Assembly: GCF_014646195.1 (NCBI RefSeq) | Contig: NZ_BMMZ01000018.1 | Location: 1-64,000 of the forward strand | Reading direction: 5' to 3' | Source: Microlunatus endophyticus | GTDB taxonomy: Bacteria > Actinomycetota > Actinomycetes > Propionibacteriales > Propionibacteriaceae | Length of the DNA stretch: 64,000 bases | Program-made: the position numbers and the translations under genes | Shown: piece by piece, positions 1 through 8,859 of the stretch | Position numbering within the stretch: the first letter of the stretch is position 1 | Layout: each line of letters begins with the position of its first letter | The notes under the pieces: model-generated | Seen by the model: only the letters and a program-made list of their open reading frames with translations | What the model was told of the DNA's origin: nothing | The model's database searches: none

Positions 1-45
1 CCCCCAAAAAACCAAAAACCCGAACCCTCAAACTGAGGGTTCGGG
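1..45 (-). terminator. Rho-independent terminator of the tRNA-Asn/tRNA-Glu unit
   Basis: Reading the minus strand, a 12-bp perfect stem (19-30 pairing with 34-45, 3-nt loop) is followed by a T-rich run in the complement of bases 1-20. It lies just downstream of tRNA-Glu, so it should end the tRNA transcript. Confidence 0.85.
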
Positions 46-75
46 CTATGCCGATGTCTTGCGACATCACAATTG

Positions 76-148
76 TGACCCCAGCGGGATTTGAACCCGC
101 GTTACCGCCGTGAGAGGGCGATGTCCTAGGCCGCTAGACGATGGGGCC
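76..148 (-). tRNA. tRNA-Glu (CTC anticodon)
   Basis: The minus strand folds as a 73-nt cloverleaf with a 7-bp acceptor (GGCCCCA with TGGGGTC), T arm containing GGTTCAAATCC and anticodon CTC in the loop CCCTCTCAC. CCA is not encoded. It lies about 38 bp downstream of tRNA-Asn on the same strand and probably shares its transcript. Confidence 0.95.
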
Positions 149-186
149 GTCTGCATGATCTCCCGCCTGGGCGGTCGATCGGTGCG

Positions 187-259
187 CTCCCCGGACTGGA
201 CTCGAACCAGTAACCCTGCGGTTAACAGCCGCATGCTCTGCCAATTGAGCTACCGAGGA
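187..259 (-). tRNA. tRNA-Asn (GTT anticodon)
   Basis: A 73-nt minus-strand cloverleaf with acceptor TCCTCGG/CCGGGGA, T arm GGTTCGAGTCC and anticodon GTT in the loop CTGTTAAC. The discriminator is G and CCA is not encoded. It is first in a two-tRNA unit with tRNA-Glu. Confidence 0.95.
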
Positions 260-347
260 TCAGCGTCTGAAGTTCAGTGGCGCGAGAATGAACATTAGCA
301 GCCGATCAGCGGCCAACGCGAATCGGCGGCGACTCTGCAGCCGGCAG

Positions 348-923
348 TCAGTGGTCGGGGTCGTACTCGCTGCGGAGCCGGATGATCGAGGTGTCGGCGA
401 GGTCCCGCAACCCGGGAAGGTCCCAGTCCAGACCGCGGGGCAGCGACGCCCGCCACGCGATCGGGGCGTCGGCCCGGGACAGGTCCCGCCGGCCGCTGAT
501 GATGACGCCCGGGTCGACATTCCTGACCTTCCGTGAGCCCTCCAGAGCGATGAAGTGCTCGACGGCGATCGAGGCAGCGACCCGGTCCCGGAAGATATCC
601 GGCAGTCGGCCCGGCTCCTGCAGCCGGACCTCGCCCACCTCGGGATCGGCCGACCCGTCGGCGTACAACTGCCAGTGCAGGGTCGTGGTGTCCTTGTCGT
701 AACCGCCGCGTTCGATCCGGTGCCAGCCGACATGGGACCAGTCCGTTGCGGTGGTGCCGGCCAGCGACAGCAGCCCGACCGAAGCCACGCAATAGCCGCC
801 GTCGGCGGTCGGTTCCCAGCCGAGCAGATTGCCGGGCTCGAGACCGGCAGCCCGGGCCGAGGCATGCCAACGGCTGCGTACGGAGCGGTCCAAGCCTCGC
901 CGCAGGCCTGAGAAGAGTCCCAT
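348..923 (-). CDS. Conserved hypothetical protein downstream of otsA
   Basis: A 191-residue soluble protein with no signal peptide or membrane segment. It is Trp/Asp/Arg-rich and I do not recognise a catalytic motif. It starts 6 nt after the otsA stop codon on the same strand, so it is almost certainly co-transcribed with otsA. Its function is unknown; position suggests a link to trehalose metabolism, but this is only inference. The ATG start gives a basic N-terminus beginning MGLFSGLRRG. Confidence 0.75.
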   Translation of the reverse strand: MGLFSGLRRGLDRSVRSRWHASARAAGLEPGNLLGWEPTADGGYCVASVGLLSLAGTTATDWSHVGWHRIERGGYDKDTTTLHWQLYADGSADPEVGEVRLQEPGRLPDIFRDRVAASIAVEHFIALEGSRKVRNVDPGVIISGRRDLSRADAPIAWRASLPRGLDWDLPGLRDLADTSIIRLRSEYDPDH

Positions 924-929
924 CGGCGT

Positions 930-2441
930 CTACTTCGACCGTGCGAAGTGGTTCAGATCGTCCAGGAAGTTGCCGGCCCATCGATCGATGTCGTGGTCGA
1001 AGACCTGGCGGCGCAGGATCCGCATCCGCCGCGCCTTGTTGCGCGGGGAATCGGTGGCCGCCTCGAGCATCCGTTCCTTCATCTGGTTGATGTCGTACGG
1101 ATTGATCATGTACGCCTGACGCAACTCGCGCGCCGCCCCGGCGAACTCGCTCAGGATCAACGCACCGTCGTCGTCCTGGCGGCAGGCGATGTATTCCTTC
1201 GCGACCAGGTTCATCCCGTCCCGCAGCGGTGTCACCACCATCACGTCGGCGGCACGATAGAGCGCGGCCATGTCCTCGCGGCCGTACGAGGTGTGCATGT
1301 AGTTGATCACCGGCCGGCCCAGACCGCCGATCTCGCCATTCAGCCGGCCGACCAGGCGTTCGATGTCGTCGCGGAGCTTCTTGTACTCCTCGACGCGTTC
1401 CCGGGACGGGTTCGCGACCTGGACGAAGACGGCCTCCGCCGGATCCAGGGCGCCGTCGGAGATCAACTCACCGAAGGCACGCAATCGCTGGTAGATGCCC
1501 TTGGTGTAGTCGAGCCGATCGACACCGAGGAACAGGTGCTTGGGATCGCCGACGTCGTGGCGGATCTCCTCCGCACGGGCCTTGGTCTTGGGATCCTTGG
1601 CCAGTTCGTAGAACTCCCTGGTCTGGATCGAGATCGGGTAGGCCCGGGTCAACACCCGCCGGCCGTCGGGCAACTCGATATTGCCGCGCTGGGTCGGATG
1701 ATGGGCACGCTGGCGCACCAGCCGGGAGAAGTTCTGGGCGCCCCCGGTGGTCTGGAAGCCGACCAGATCGGCGCCGAGCAGGCCCTCGATGATCTCCCGC
1801 CGCCAGGGCAACTGCTGGAAGAGCTCTGTGGGCGGGAACGGGATGTGCAGGAAGAAGCCGATCCGCAGATCCGGGCGCAGCTCGCGCAGGATCTCCGGCA
1901 CCAACTGCAGTTGGTAGTCCTGGACCCAGACGATCGCACCGTTCTCGGCGACCTCGGCGGCGCGCTCGGCGAAGCGACGGTTGACCTTGCGGTAGGCGTC
2001 CCACCATTCGCGGTGGAATTCCGGATGGGCCACCACGTCGTGGTAGAGCGGCCACAGGGTGGCGTTGGAGAAGCCTTCGTAGTACTCGCGGATCTCCTGG
2101 CCGGACAGGGCCACCGGGACGATCTCGATGCCGTCGTGGTCGAACGGATCGAGATCCTCGTCCGCCGCGCCCGTCCAGCCGATCCACGCTCCGCCCTGGG
2201 ACTTGAGCACCGGTTCGAGAGCGGTCACCAGCCCGCCGGGGGAGCTACGCCAATCGCTGCTCCCGTCCGGATTGGTGACACGATCCACGGGCAGTCGGTT
2301 GGCGACGACGACGAAGGAGGCGGGGTGACCGGCCGAATGCTTCCGCGTCGCTGCGGCGGTGGCCGACTTCTTCCCGTTACGGCTGCTGGCGTCGGTCGCT
2401 TCGGTCGGTTTTGTCGACTTGCTCCGCGGCGCGGGGCCCAT
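930..2441 (-). CDS. otsA: Alpha,alpha-trehalose-6-phosphate synthase (GT20)
   Basis: 503 residues. OtsA joins a nucleotide-activated glucose to glucose-6-phosphate to give trehalose-6-phosphate in the cytoplasm. GT20 signatures appear in order: [10 protein letters not shown] (around residue 48), [54 protein letters not shown] and [11 protein letters not shown]. The first ~40 residues are Lys/Ser/Thr/Ala-rich and probably disordered. The ATG at 2441 is chosen because GAGGAGG sits 7-8 nt upstream; the open frame runs much further upstream only as a shadow of otsB. It is divergent from otsB, which completes the pathway. Confidence 0.97.
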   Translation of the reverse strand: MGPAPRSKSTKPTEATDASSRNGKKSATAAATRKHSAGHPASFVVVANRLPVDRVTNPDGSSDWRSSPGGLVTALEPVLKSQGGAWIGWTGAADEDLDPFDHDGIEIVPVALSGQEIREYYEGFSNATLWPLYHDVVAHPEFHREWWDAYRKVNRRFAERAAEVAENGAIVWVQDYQLQLVPEILRELRPDLRIGFFLHIPFPPTELFQQLPWRREIIEGLLGADLVGFQTTGGAQNFSRLVRQRAHHPTQRGNIELPDGRRVLTRAYPISIQTREFYELAKDPKTKARAEEIRHDVGDPKHLFLGVDRLDYTKGIYQRLRAFGELISDGALDPAEAVFVQVANPSRERVEEYKKLRDDIERLVGRLNGEIGGLGRPVINYMHTSYGREDMAALYRAADVMVVTPLRDGMNLVAKEYIACRQDDDGALILSEFAGAARELRQAYMINPYDINQMKERMLEAATDSPRNKARRMRILRRQVFDHDIDRWAGNFLDDLNHFARSK

Positions 2442-2525
2442 GTGATGTCCTCCTCGTTGATGCGCATTCGACCCTACCTTGTGGCGGTTGGTTACCCGGC
2501 CCGGGCATCTGCCACTCTTGTCGGC

Positions 2526-3386
2526 GTGAGCGACGAGCTTCCCAGCAGCCTGGTCGGTACCGGTGACACCCTCACCGACGCAGGTCGTGACGCGCTGCAA
2601 GCGATCATCTCCGATCCCGCCCGGACCTTGATCACCCTCGACTTCGACGGCACCATCGCTCCGATCGTCGCGGACCCGGAGCATGCCCACGCCGATCCGG
2701 ACGCAGTCGATGCCCTGGCCAGGCTCGGTGATCTTGTGCTGGGGATTGTCGTGATCACCGGCAGGCCGGCCCGGACCGCCGTACGCCTCGGGGGTTTCGA
2801 CCGGCATGCCGGACTGGACCGGATGGTCGTCCTCGGCCAGTACGGCGCCGAACGCTGGGATGCCCACGGCGATCGTTTCGGTGCCGAGCCGGAGCCGGAG
2901 GCGATCAGCGAGGTGGAGGCCGAGTTGCCGGGTCTGCTGGCCGGACTCGGGCTGTCCGGGGCCAGGATCGAGCACAAGGGCCGGGCGATCGGCGTTCATA
3001 CTCGGGAACTGCCGGATCCGGGAGAGGCCTTCGACGCCTTGCGGCCGGCGCTTGACGATCTTGCCCGTCGGCATCAGTTGAAGCTCGAGCCCGGCAAGTT
3101 CGTCCTGGAGATCCGTGCCGATGGCAGCGACAAGGGCGACGCCGTCCGTCACATCGTCGCCGAGACCGGTGCCCGCCAGGTGATCTTCATCGGCGATGAT
3201 CTTGGTGATCTGCCGGCCTTCGATGCCGTACGCGATCTTCGCGAGCACGGCACCCCCGGGCTCTTGATCTGCTCCGCCTCGCATGAAGAGGACGCGCTGA
3301 CGATCCACGCCGATCTGGTCGCTGCCGGTCCGCGTGGTGTCGCCGCCTGGCTGGGTGCGCTGGCCGATCAGCTAGCCGCGCAGTAG
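2526..3386 (+). CDS. otsB: Trehalose-6-phosphate phosphatase
   Basis: 286 residues from a GTG start. This HAD-type phosphatase removes phosphate from trehalose-6-phosphate. The nucleophile motif LDFDGT has Asp39 and Asp41, VITGRPARTA follows, and the metal-binding GDDLGDLPAF lies near the C-terminus. It is divergent from otsA with an 84-bp gap. An in-frame ATG at 2445 would add 27 residues but would put the start almost on top of the otsA start, so GTG 2526 is preferred; no clear ribosome site supports either. The last 15 bases overlap the convergent NUDIX gene. Confidence 0.93.
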   Translation: MSDELPSSLVGTGDTLTDAGRDALQAIISDPARTLITLDFDGTIAPIVADPEHAHADPDAVDALARLGDLVLGIVVITGRPARTAVRLGGFDRHAGLDRMVVLGQYGAERWDAHGDRFGAEPEPEAISEVEAELPGLLAGLGLSGARIEHKGRAIGVHTRELPDPGEAFDALRPALDDLARRHQLKLEPGKFVLEIRADGSDKGDAVRHIVAETGARQVIFIGDDLGDLPAFDAVRDLREHGTPGLLICSASHEEDALTIHADLVAAGPRGVAAWLGALADQLAAQ

Positions 3387-3857
3387 CCGATCAAGATCAT
3401 CCAGAGCGGAGTCGAAACCGTAGTCGGTGATCAGACCCGGGCCCGACCTTGGTGCGAAGGTGTACTTGAAGATCATTCCCTCATCCAGTTCGCCGGCGCT
3501 GACCCGATGCTCCCACCGATCCGGTGTGCCGGTCGGCGCCTGCAGCCAGTAGAAGTGCCGGATCCGGGTCGGAGTTTCGGTGAGCCATTCGAACGATCCG
3601 AGATACACGGGGGCAGACAGACGGAGCCCGGACTCCTCGTACGTCTCGCGAATCACTGCCTGCCCAGGATCCTCGCCGGGCTCGACCCCGCCGGCCGGGA
3701 CCTGGATTCCGGCGTCCGGATACTCCTCGGTATGGGCGAAGACAAGGAGCTCGTCCGGTCGCCGGGTGACGTAGGCGAGCACCTTCTCCCGCCACCCGTT
3801 ATCGGCGGCCCTGGTGCGAGCGGTGTCGTATGAGATCCGGCGGCTGGGTTCGGTCAC
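3372..3857 (-). CDS. NUDIX hydrolase
   Basis: 161 residues from GTG. A complete Nudix box is present around residues 60-82: GGVEPGEDPGQAVIRE followed by TYEESGL, matching GX5EX7REUXEEXGU. Such enzymes split nucleoside-diphosphate-linked substrates using Mg2+; the substrate cannot be told from sequence. The open frame continues upstream into the DUF222 gene, but coding similarity begins near residue VTEPSRR, which supports this start. Confidence 0.88.
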   Translation of the reverse strand: MTEPSRRISYDTARTRAADNGWREKVLAYVTRRPDELLVFAHTEEYPDAGIQVPAGGVEPGEDPGQAVIRETYEESGLRLSAPVYLGSFEWLTETPTRIRHFYWLQAPTGTPDRWEHRVSAGELDEGMIFKYTFAPRSGPGLITDYGFDSALDDLDRLLRG

Positions 3858-3896
3858 AGGTGCCGAATCTAGCGTCGCGACACTAGCGGTGATCAA

Positions 3897-3930
3897 GAAC
3901 GGACAACACCTGCGCCGAACGGACAACACC
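3897..3930. repeat. 14-bp direct repeat upstream of the DUF222/HNH gene
   Basis: GAACGGACAACACC occurs at 3897-3910 and again at 3917-3930, an exact copy 20 bp away, i.e. about two helical turns. It lies in the 114-bp gap between the divergent NUDIX and DUF222 genes and could be a tandem protein-binding site. Confidence 0.7.
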
Positions 3931-3971
3931 GGTCGGGCCGAAATGTCGGTGGTCGCCACTAAAATGAAGAC

Positions 3972-5621
3972 ATGTTCGAAACGCCGGTGTATGACATGGA
4001 CGCCGCGGAGACCTCCGCGCTGCTGTCCGCGTGCATCGGGGAGGAGTATTGGGCCCAGGACCGGCAGTTGATCTTGGCCGCGCACTTCGCGAGCCTGTAT
4101 CCACCGGAGAAGCTTTCCGCGCCAGAGGATCGCAGGCTCGCGCTGGTAGGGGAGCGGGCAGTTCAGCTCGGCGGCGCCGGGACGCCGATGGTCGCCGAGT
4201 TCGCTCCCGACGAGCTGGCGCCGGAGATCGGCCAGAGCATTTTCGGTGCCCGCAGTCTGATGGCCGATGCGCTGGACCTGCGCCATCGCTTTCCCGGCCT
4301 GTGGCAGCTGGTGCTGCGCGGCGAGGCACCCGGCCCGACCGCCCGATCCGTCGCCCGCAAGACCCGCGGACTCTCACTGTCACAGGCGAATGCCGTCGAT
4401 CGGATGCTCGCGGAGAAGATCCTTGCGGTGCCGCGCGGTCGGTTCGAGACCCTGCTGGATGCCGCAATCCTGCGGGTCGATGCCGACCGGATTGCCGAGC
4501 AGGCCCAGGCCGCAGCCCGGGACCGTTTCGTCAAGACCTCCGAGTCGACCGAGCACGGCATCAAGTCCATCTATGCCAGGTTGGACGCCCCCGATGCGAT
4601 CGGCCTGGACGCCACCATCGACCGCATTGCCGACATCCTGGTGAAATCGCCCGAGCCCGTTCCGGGTGTGGCCTACCGCAACGCCAGGACCAAGGAGGAG
4701 TGGCGGGCGGTTGCCCTCGGAGTGTTGCGCAATCCCTTGCTGGCTTCGAAAATCCTGATCGAGAGCGTCCAGCCTGACCTGTTCGACGAGTATGTCGCCG
4801 CGTACGAGCCGCATCCCGCGTCGTTCAACGCCGTCGACTGTCCGGTCAACCGTGATCAGGAACCGCCTGAGGATTGCGCCGAGCCCGAAGCACGCCCGGC
4901 CGATGCCGACGACCTCCCACCGTACGAGCCCGTTCCGGACCTGTCGCGGTCAGAGGCCACGCCTACGGGTCACGCCACCAGCGAGCCGGATCCCGCCCTC
5001 GAACCGGATCCCGCCGCAGAGCGACGCAGGCAGGACGCGCTGACCGCCTTCCTGAGGGCCGTCGACCCAGCTCGGCTGCTGTCACCGGCGACGCTCTACT
5101 TCCATCTCTCCGAACGCGACTGGCTCGCCGGCGGCTCAACGATCGCGCGTGCCGAGCAGCTCGGCCCGGTGCTGCTCGAGCAGTTGCGGACCTGGCTCGG
5201 GACCGGCTCTAGGATCACCGTCAAGCCGGTGATCGATCCGGCCCGGAGCATCCCGGTGGACGCCTACGAGATCCCGGACTCGATGCGCGAGATCATGCAC
5301 CTGCGCTCTCCCGCCAGCGTCTTCCCGTATTCCACGAATCTGCGCCGCGACAAGGATCTTGATCACACGATCCCGTACGCCCGCGGTGGGAGTACCGAAC
5401 CGGATGATCTTGGTCCGCTGGGGCGCAGGGAGCACCGGTTTCGCACCCACGGAAGGATTTCCGAGCGACAACCCGAGCCCGGCCGATATGTGTGGAGAAC
5501 AAGTTTCGGTCGGGTCCTGATCACTACCTCCGCCGGGACGTTCGATCTCGGCAGGGGAGACTTCGCGGCCGCCGTCTGGAAGGCTGCAGCCCACAAGAGT
5601 GTGCTGCGCCCAGTGGCGTGA
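3972..5621 (+). CDS. DUF222 (13E12-repeat) protein with HNH nuclease domain
   Basis: 549 residues. The N-terminal two-thirds is an alpha-helical DUF222 region, followed by an acidic Pro/Glu/Asp-rich linker (roughly residues 280-360) and a C-terminal HNH-type region near residue 463 (DLDHTIPYARGG, then REHRFRTH). Members are multicopy and variable in actinobacteria and are presumed DNA endonucleases of unclear role. In the HNH part an Asp (TEPDDLGPL) stands where Asn is usual, so activity is uncertain. A 14-bp direct repeat lies just upstream. Confidence 0.88.
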   Translation: MFETPVYDMDAAETSALLSACIGEEYWAQDRQLILAAHFASLYPPEKLSAPEDRRLALVGERAVQLGGAGTPMVAEFAPDELAPEIGQSIFGARSLMADALDLRHRFPGLWQLVLRGEAPGPTARSVARKTRGLSLSQANAVDRMLAEKILAVPRGRFETLLDAAILRVDADRIAEQAQAAARDRFVKTSESTEHGIKSIYARLDAPDAIGLDATIDRIADILVKSPEPVPGVAYRNARTKEEWRAVALGVLRNPLLASKILIESVQPDLFDEYVAAYEPHPASFNAVDCPVNRDQEPPEDCAEPEARPADADDLPPYEPVPDLSRSEATPTGHATSEPDPALEPDPAAERRRQDALTAFLRAVDPARLLSPATLYFHLSERDWLAGGSTIARAEQLGPVLLEQLRTWLGTGSRITVKPVIDPARSIPVDAYEIPDSMREIMHLRSPASVFPYSTNLRRDKDLDHTIPYARGGSTEPDDLGPLGRREHRFRTHGRISERQPEPGRYVWRTSFGRVLITTSAGTFDLGRGDFAAAVWKAAAHKSVLRPVA

Positions 5622-5638
5622 TCAGCCTCGCAGCGTGA

Positions 5639-6211
5639 TCAGTAACCGCCGTTGTCGCTGCCACTGCTCGGAGCGGCCTTGGTGATCTTCTTGCCGTCCG
5701 CGCCGACGACCCACCAGACACCGCCGACGCCTTGCCCGTTGACGTCGCCAGGGCCGGAGTCGCTGGCGAAGGTGTAGAGCGGCCAGCCGTCGATCGTGAG
5801 CTGGGTCTTGCCGTCGACGCCCTTGATCGTCCCGACCTTCCCGGTGATCCCGTCGACCATCGGCGAGGTCGAGTCGGTGGTCACCTCGGGCCAGGCGGTG
5901 GCGCACTGGCCGGTGCAGGTGCTCTTGCCCGAATTCGGGGTGTCCTTGGTGTAGATGTAGACGGTCATCTTCTGATCATCGACCAAGATCGTTCCCAACG
6001 GCGACGACGCTGTCGCCAGGGCATCGCTGCCCGACGCGGATGCGCTGGACGGGGTCGTCGCGGGTGCGGAGTTCGCGGCGCTTGACGGCGGCGGGGCCGC
6101 TGACCCCGTGGCCGCCCCGCCGCCAGCACTGGTGTCACTGCCCGAAGAACACGCAGCCAATCCGACCATCGAGATGATCAACGCGGCTCCGGCCGCACCC
6201 CGCACACCCAT
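5639..6211 (-). CDS. Secreted lipoprotein with two COG4315-type repeats
   Basis: 190 residues. An export signal ends in the lipobox GLAAC (Cys at about residue 21), so the protein should be lipid-anchored outside the membrane. A Ser/Ala/Pro/Thr-rich linker leads to two copies of the 'secreted repeat of unknown function': VYIYTKDTPNSGKSTCTGQC-type with AWPEV, and LTIDGWPLYTFASD with GVGGVWWVV. ATG 6211 is chosen because GGAG sits 7 nt upstream; a GTG at 6256 would give a longer N-terminus. Function is unknown, though relatives are often near redox proteins. Confidence 0.88.
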   Translation of the reverse strand: MGVRGAAGAALIISMVGLAACSSGSDTSAGGGAATGSAAPPPSSAANSAPATTPSSASASGSDALATASSPLGTILVDDQKMTVYIYTKDTPNSGKSTCTGQCATAWPEVTTDSTSPMVDGITGKVGTIKGVDGKTQLTIDGWPLYTFASDSGPGDVNGQGVGGVWWVVGADGKKITKAAPSSGSDNGGY

Positions 6212-6299
6212 GTTTCGTCTCCGAGCAGTTCGGGCGTCGCTTGTCGACGCTGTCACTACCGGAGACGGAACAAGGGCGCCGTCAGTTCAACAGCTGGTG

Positions 6300-7352
6300 C
6301 TACTTGGCGGGCCGCTTCGGTCCGTGCAGAACGAGATCTGCGGCGCTGAACCGATCGCCGACCGCCTTGGCCTGGTGCCAGTGCGGGTAGATGAATTCCG
6401 GTGCGCTGATCTCGTCCAGGGCGTCCACCTCGTCGTCGGTCAGCGCGACGTCGACCGCGCCGAGATTGTCGATCAACTGCTCCTCGCGGCGAGCGCCGAT
6501 CACCAGGGTGGTGATGCCGGTCTTGTTGAAGAGGTAGGCCAGTGCGACCTGGGCCGGTGAGGCGCTGTGGCCGTCGGCGATCTTGATCAACAACTCGACG
6601 GTGTCCCAGAGCTTCTCCGGGTTGCGGACCGGTGGTTCACCCCAGTCCTTCAGCTGTCGGCCCTCCTCCGGCTGGAGATCGCGACGGTACTTGCCGGTCA
6701 GCAGTCCACCCGCCAGCGGCGCCCAGGCCATGACGCCCAAACCCTGGTCGACCGACAGCGGGATCAGCTCGTACTCGGCATCGCGGCCCTCGAGCGAGTA
6801 GTAGATCTGGTTGGAGACGAATCGCTGCCAGTTGTGGGCGTCGGAGACGGAGAGCGCCTTCATCAACTGCCAGCCGGAGAAGTTGGACACGCCGAGGTAG
6901 CGGACCTTGCCGGACTTGACGAGGGTGTCCAGGGTCTCGAGGTATTCCTCCATCGGCGTCTGCCCGTCCCACTCGTGGACGTGATAGATGTCGACATGAT
7001 CGGTGCCGAGCCTGGTCAGGCTGGCCTCGATCTGCTCCAGGATGTGATGTCGGGACAGGCCCGCATCGTTGACGCCGGACGACATCGGGAAGCGCACCTT
7101 GGTGGACAGCAGCAGATCGTCCCGGCGGCCCTTGATCGCCTTGCCGACCAGGGTCTCCGAGGCGCCGATGCTGTACATGTTGGCGGTGTCGATCAGGTTG
7201 ACGCCCGCATCCAGGGCGATGTCGAGCTGGCGGCGTACGCCTGCTTCGTCGACGGTGCCGATCGCCGAAGTCTCGCCCTGCCCGAAGGTCATCGTGCCCA
7301 GGGTGAGCGTCGAGACCCGCAGTCCTGATCTGCCGAGTTGCCGGTATTCCAT
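6300..7352 (-). CDS. Aldo/keto reductase
   Basis: 350 residues, an NADPH-dependent TIM-barrel oxidoreductase of the AKR superfamily. The tetrad is visible: Asp and Tyr in DTANMYS, Lys in LLSTKVRF and His in YHVHEWD. LGTMTFGQGE near the N-terminus and GVMAWAPLAGGLLTGKYR in the middle are typical of YajO/YhdN-like members. ATG 7352 has GGAGG six bases upstream. Substrate unknown. The gene stands alone between the lipoprotein gene and tRNA(CAT). Confidence 0.93.
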   Translation of the reverse strand: MEYRQLGRSGLRVSTLTLGTMTFGQGETSAIGTVDEAGVRRQLDIALDAGVNLIDTANMYSIGASETLVGKAIKGRRDDLLLSTKVRFPMSSGVNDAGLSRHHILEQIEASLTRLGTDHVDIYHVHEWDGQTPMEEYLETLDTLVKSGKVRYLGVSNFSGWQLMKALSVSDAHNWQRFVSNQIYYSLEGRDAEYELIPLSVDQGLGVMAWAPLAGGLLTGKYRRDLQPEEGRQLKDWGEPPVRNPEKLWDTVELLIKIADGHSASPAQVALAYLFNKTGITTLVIGARREEQLIDNLGAVDVALTDDEVDALDEISAPEFIYPHWHQAKAVGDRFSAADLVLHGPKRPAK

Positions 7353-7419
7353 CACTGTCCTCCGATCGTCACTGGCTCACCCGACCAACGTAACGGTCCG
7401 GCTAGACTCAGCCCGTTCC

Positions 7420-7493
7420 GGGGCGGTAGCTCAGCCGGTCAGAGCAGGGGACTCATAATCCCTGGGTCGTGGGTTCGAGCCCCACCCGCCCCA
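7420..7493 (+). tRNA. tRNA with CAT anticodon (tRNA-Met, or tRNA-Ile2)
   Basis: A 74-nt cloverleaf: acceptor GGGGCGG/CCGCCCC, D arm GCTCAGCCGGTCAGAGC, anticodon CAT in GACTCATAATC, T arm GTGGGTTCGAGCCCCAC, discriminator A. CCA is not encoded. Elongator Met is most likely; a lysidine-modified Ile2 reading AUA cannot be excluded from sequence. A -10-like TAGACT lies at 7403-7408. Confidence 0.93.
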
Positions 7494-7528
7494 CAACAGT
7501 CGACTCGGTGCTCTGGGAGGTCCCGTGT

Positions 7529-7580
7529 TCCCGCCCGGTCGGATCGCAGTCGGGGGGTCTGGATCGACGACCGGGCGGGA
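7529..7580. terminator. 13-bp perfect inverted repeat after the tRNA gene
   Basis: TCCCGCCCGGTCG (7529-7541) and CGACCGGGCGGGA (7568-7580) are exact reverse complements separated by 26 bp. It begins 36 bp after the tRNA. No T-run follows, so it would be a GC-only terminator or RNA-processing hairpin rather than a classic intrinsic terminator. Confidence 0.5.
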
Positions 7581-7932
7581 CGCGGTGACGAGACGGTAAC
7601 CATGAGGGGGAAGCCCTGCCATGTCTCGTCAATCGGGGGTCGGAACATTCCCCGATGGAACAAACGTACTGAGTCTTGTAACGGAACATGCGGGAATCTG
7701 TGGATTTGTCCAAATTCGTTACGTTCGCCCACGAAGGCGGCCCATTCGTGGAATGATCATTCATGGGCCCGGGGTTGGTGCGCGGTGTCGGGGGTTGTTC
7801 GGGGGGACGGCCAGACTTGAGCGCACACCCGGGCCCGTCATCGTCGCCCGCCATCCTGCATGTCAGGATCAGATATCGATTTGTGAGCCTGGTCCATTGC
7901 CGCGCGGCGGCTCCCGCTGGCACCGTAGAACC
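7581..7932. promoter_or_regulatory. Non-coding stretch upstream of the dioxygenase gene, with a palindrome
   Basis: No convincing gene is seen. The part 7650-7770 is more AT-rich than its surroundings. It holds CCCAT-N5-GAATGATCATTC-ATGGG at 7741-7767, whose core (7751-7762) is a perfect 12-bp palindrome, plus a CCACGAA/TTCGTGG pair around 7730-7750. This is a plausible operator or promoter region for the downstream dioxygenase. Confidence 0.4.
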
Positions 7933-8859
7933 ATGATCGAGACTGCACCGTCGCAACTCACCTTCTTCGACCGGGCCGATGCCGGCTTCGTCGAGCACTT
8001 CCACCGCGAGGGGTTCGCGCTCCTGCGCAACGCGCTGACGCCCGAGCAGGTCCAGGAGATCAACTCCGATGCGCTCAAGCTGTGCCGGGGCGACCTCGGC
8101 AAGATCAGATTCGGCGGCCCGTCGGCCGAGGCGATCCTGGCCCGCGAGCAGGCGATCCAGGCCGTCCGCGACGATGACGATGCGGTGCTGCGGCAATACC
8201 TGTGCATCCACTATCCGCACAAGATCTCGCCGGCCAGCCTGGATGCGTTGCAGGAGCCGCGGATCGTCGATGCGCTGACCAGGGTGATCGGGCCGAACGT
8301 CAAGGCCATGCAGTCGATGCTGTTCATCAAGTCCGAGGGCAAGCCGGGCCAGGCCTGGCACCAGGACGAGTTCTTCATCCCGACCCGGGACCGGTCGCTG
8401 ACCGCGGTCTGGATCGCCTTGGACGATTCGACGATCGAGAACGGATGTCTGTGGGTGTTGCCGGGTTCGCACCGGCGTGGGGTGATCTATCCGGCCCGCG
8501 AACAGGACGATCCGCGATTCGACTGCACCACTGAGGCGTACGACTTCCCGTACACCGACGAGGATTCGATCCCGGTGGAGATCCCGTCCGGCACGGCGGT
8601 GATCTTCAACGGCTATCTGCTCCACCGGTCGTTGCAGAATTCCGGCAAGCACGGTTACCGGCGGGCGCTGACCAACCATTACATGAGTGCCGAGTCGTTG
8701 CTGCCTTGGCACTCGCCGCGCCAGGGTGAGCACATGGGGATCGCCGACTACCGCGACATCATCATGGTCGCCGGTGAGGATCCGTACGCCTACAAGGGCA
8801 CCGAGGACCTCGCCCGGCCCTACTCGCGGCCGGACAAGGACGGCGGCTGCGACCGCTGA
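7933..8859 (+). CDS. Phytanoyl-CoA dioxygenase (PhyH) family protein
   Basis: 308 residues. Fe(II)/2-oxoglutarate-dependent oxygenase fold: WHQDEFF supplies the HxD iron ligands (around residue 151) and YLLHRSLQNSG the distal His, with an Arg of RRALTNHY probably binding 2-oxoglutarate. The likely reaction is hydroxylation of a small carboxylate or alkyl substrate. The ATG at 7933 was chosen because similarity begins there, although the frame is open further upstream. The 3' end overlaps the convergent sulfatase by 40 bp. Confidence 0.9.
   Translation: MIETAPSQLTFFDRADAGFVEHFHREGFALLRNALTPEQVQEINSDALKLCRGDLGKIRFGGPSAEAILAREQAIQAVRDDDDAVLRQYLCIHYPHKISPASLDALQEPRIVDALTRVIGPNVKAMQSMLFIKSEGKPGQAWHQDEFFIPTRDRSLTAVWIALDDSTIENGCLWVLPGSHRRGVIYPAREQDDPRFDCTTEAYDFPYTDEDSIPVEIPSGTAVIFNGYLLHRSLQNSGKHGYRRALTNHYMSAESLLPWHSPRQGEHMGIADYRDIIMVAGEDPYAYKGTEDLARPYSRPDKDGGCDR

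Noticed and set aside
948-3386. An 812-residue open frame on the plus strand covering the whole antisense of otsA and continuing into otsB, looking like a fusion.
   Set aside because: The part before 2526 is the complement of otsA codons, with no domain similarity and a composition typical of GC-rich shadow frames. OtsB similarity starts only near 2526.
7420-7932. tRNA(CAT) gene followed by an AT-richer stretch, considered as an integration site of a mobile element.
   Set aside because: No integrase, no copy of the tRNA 3' end downstream, and normal genes on both sides.
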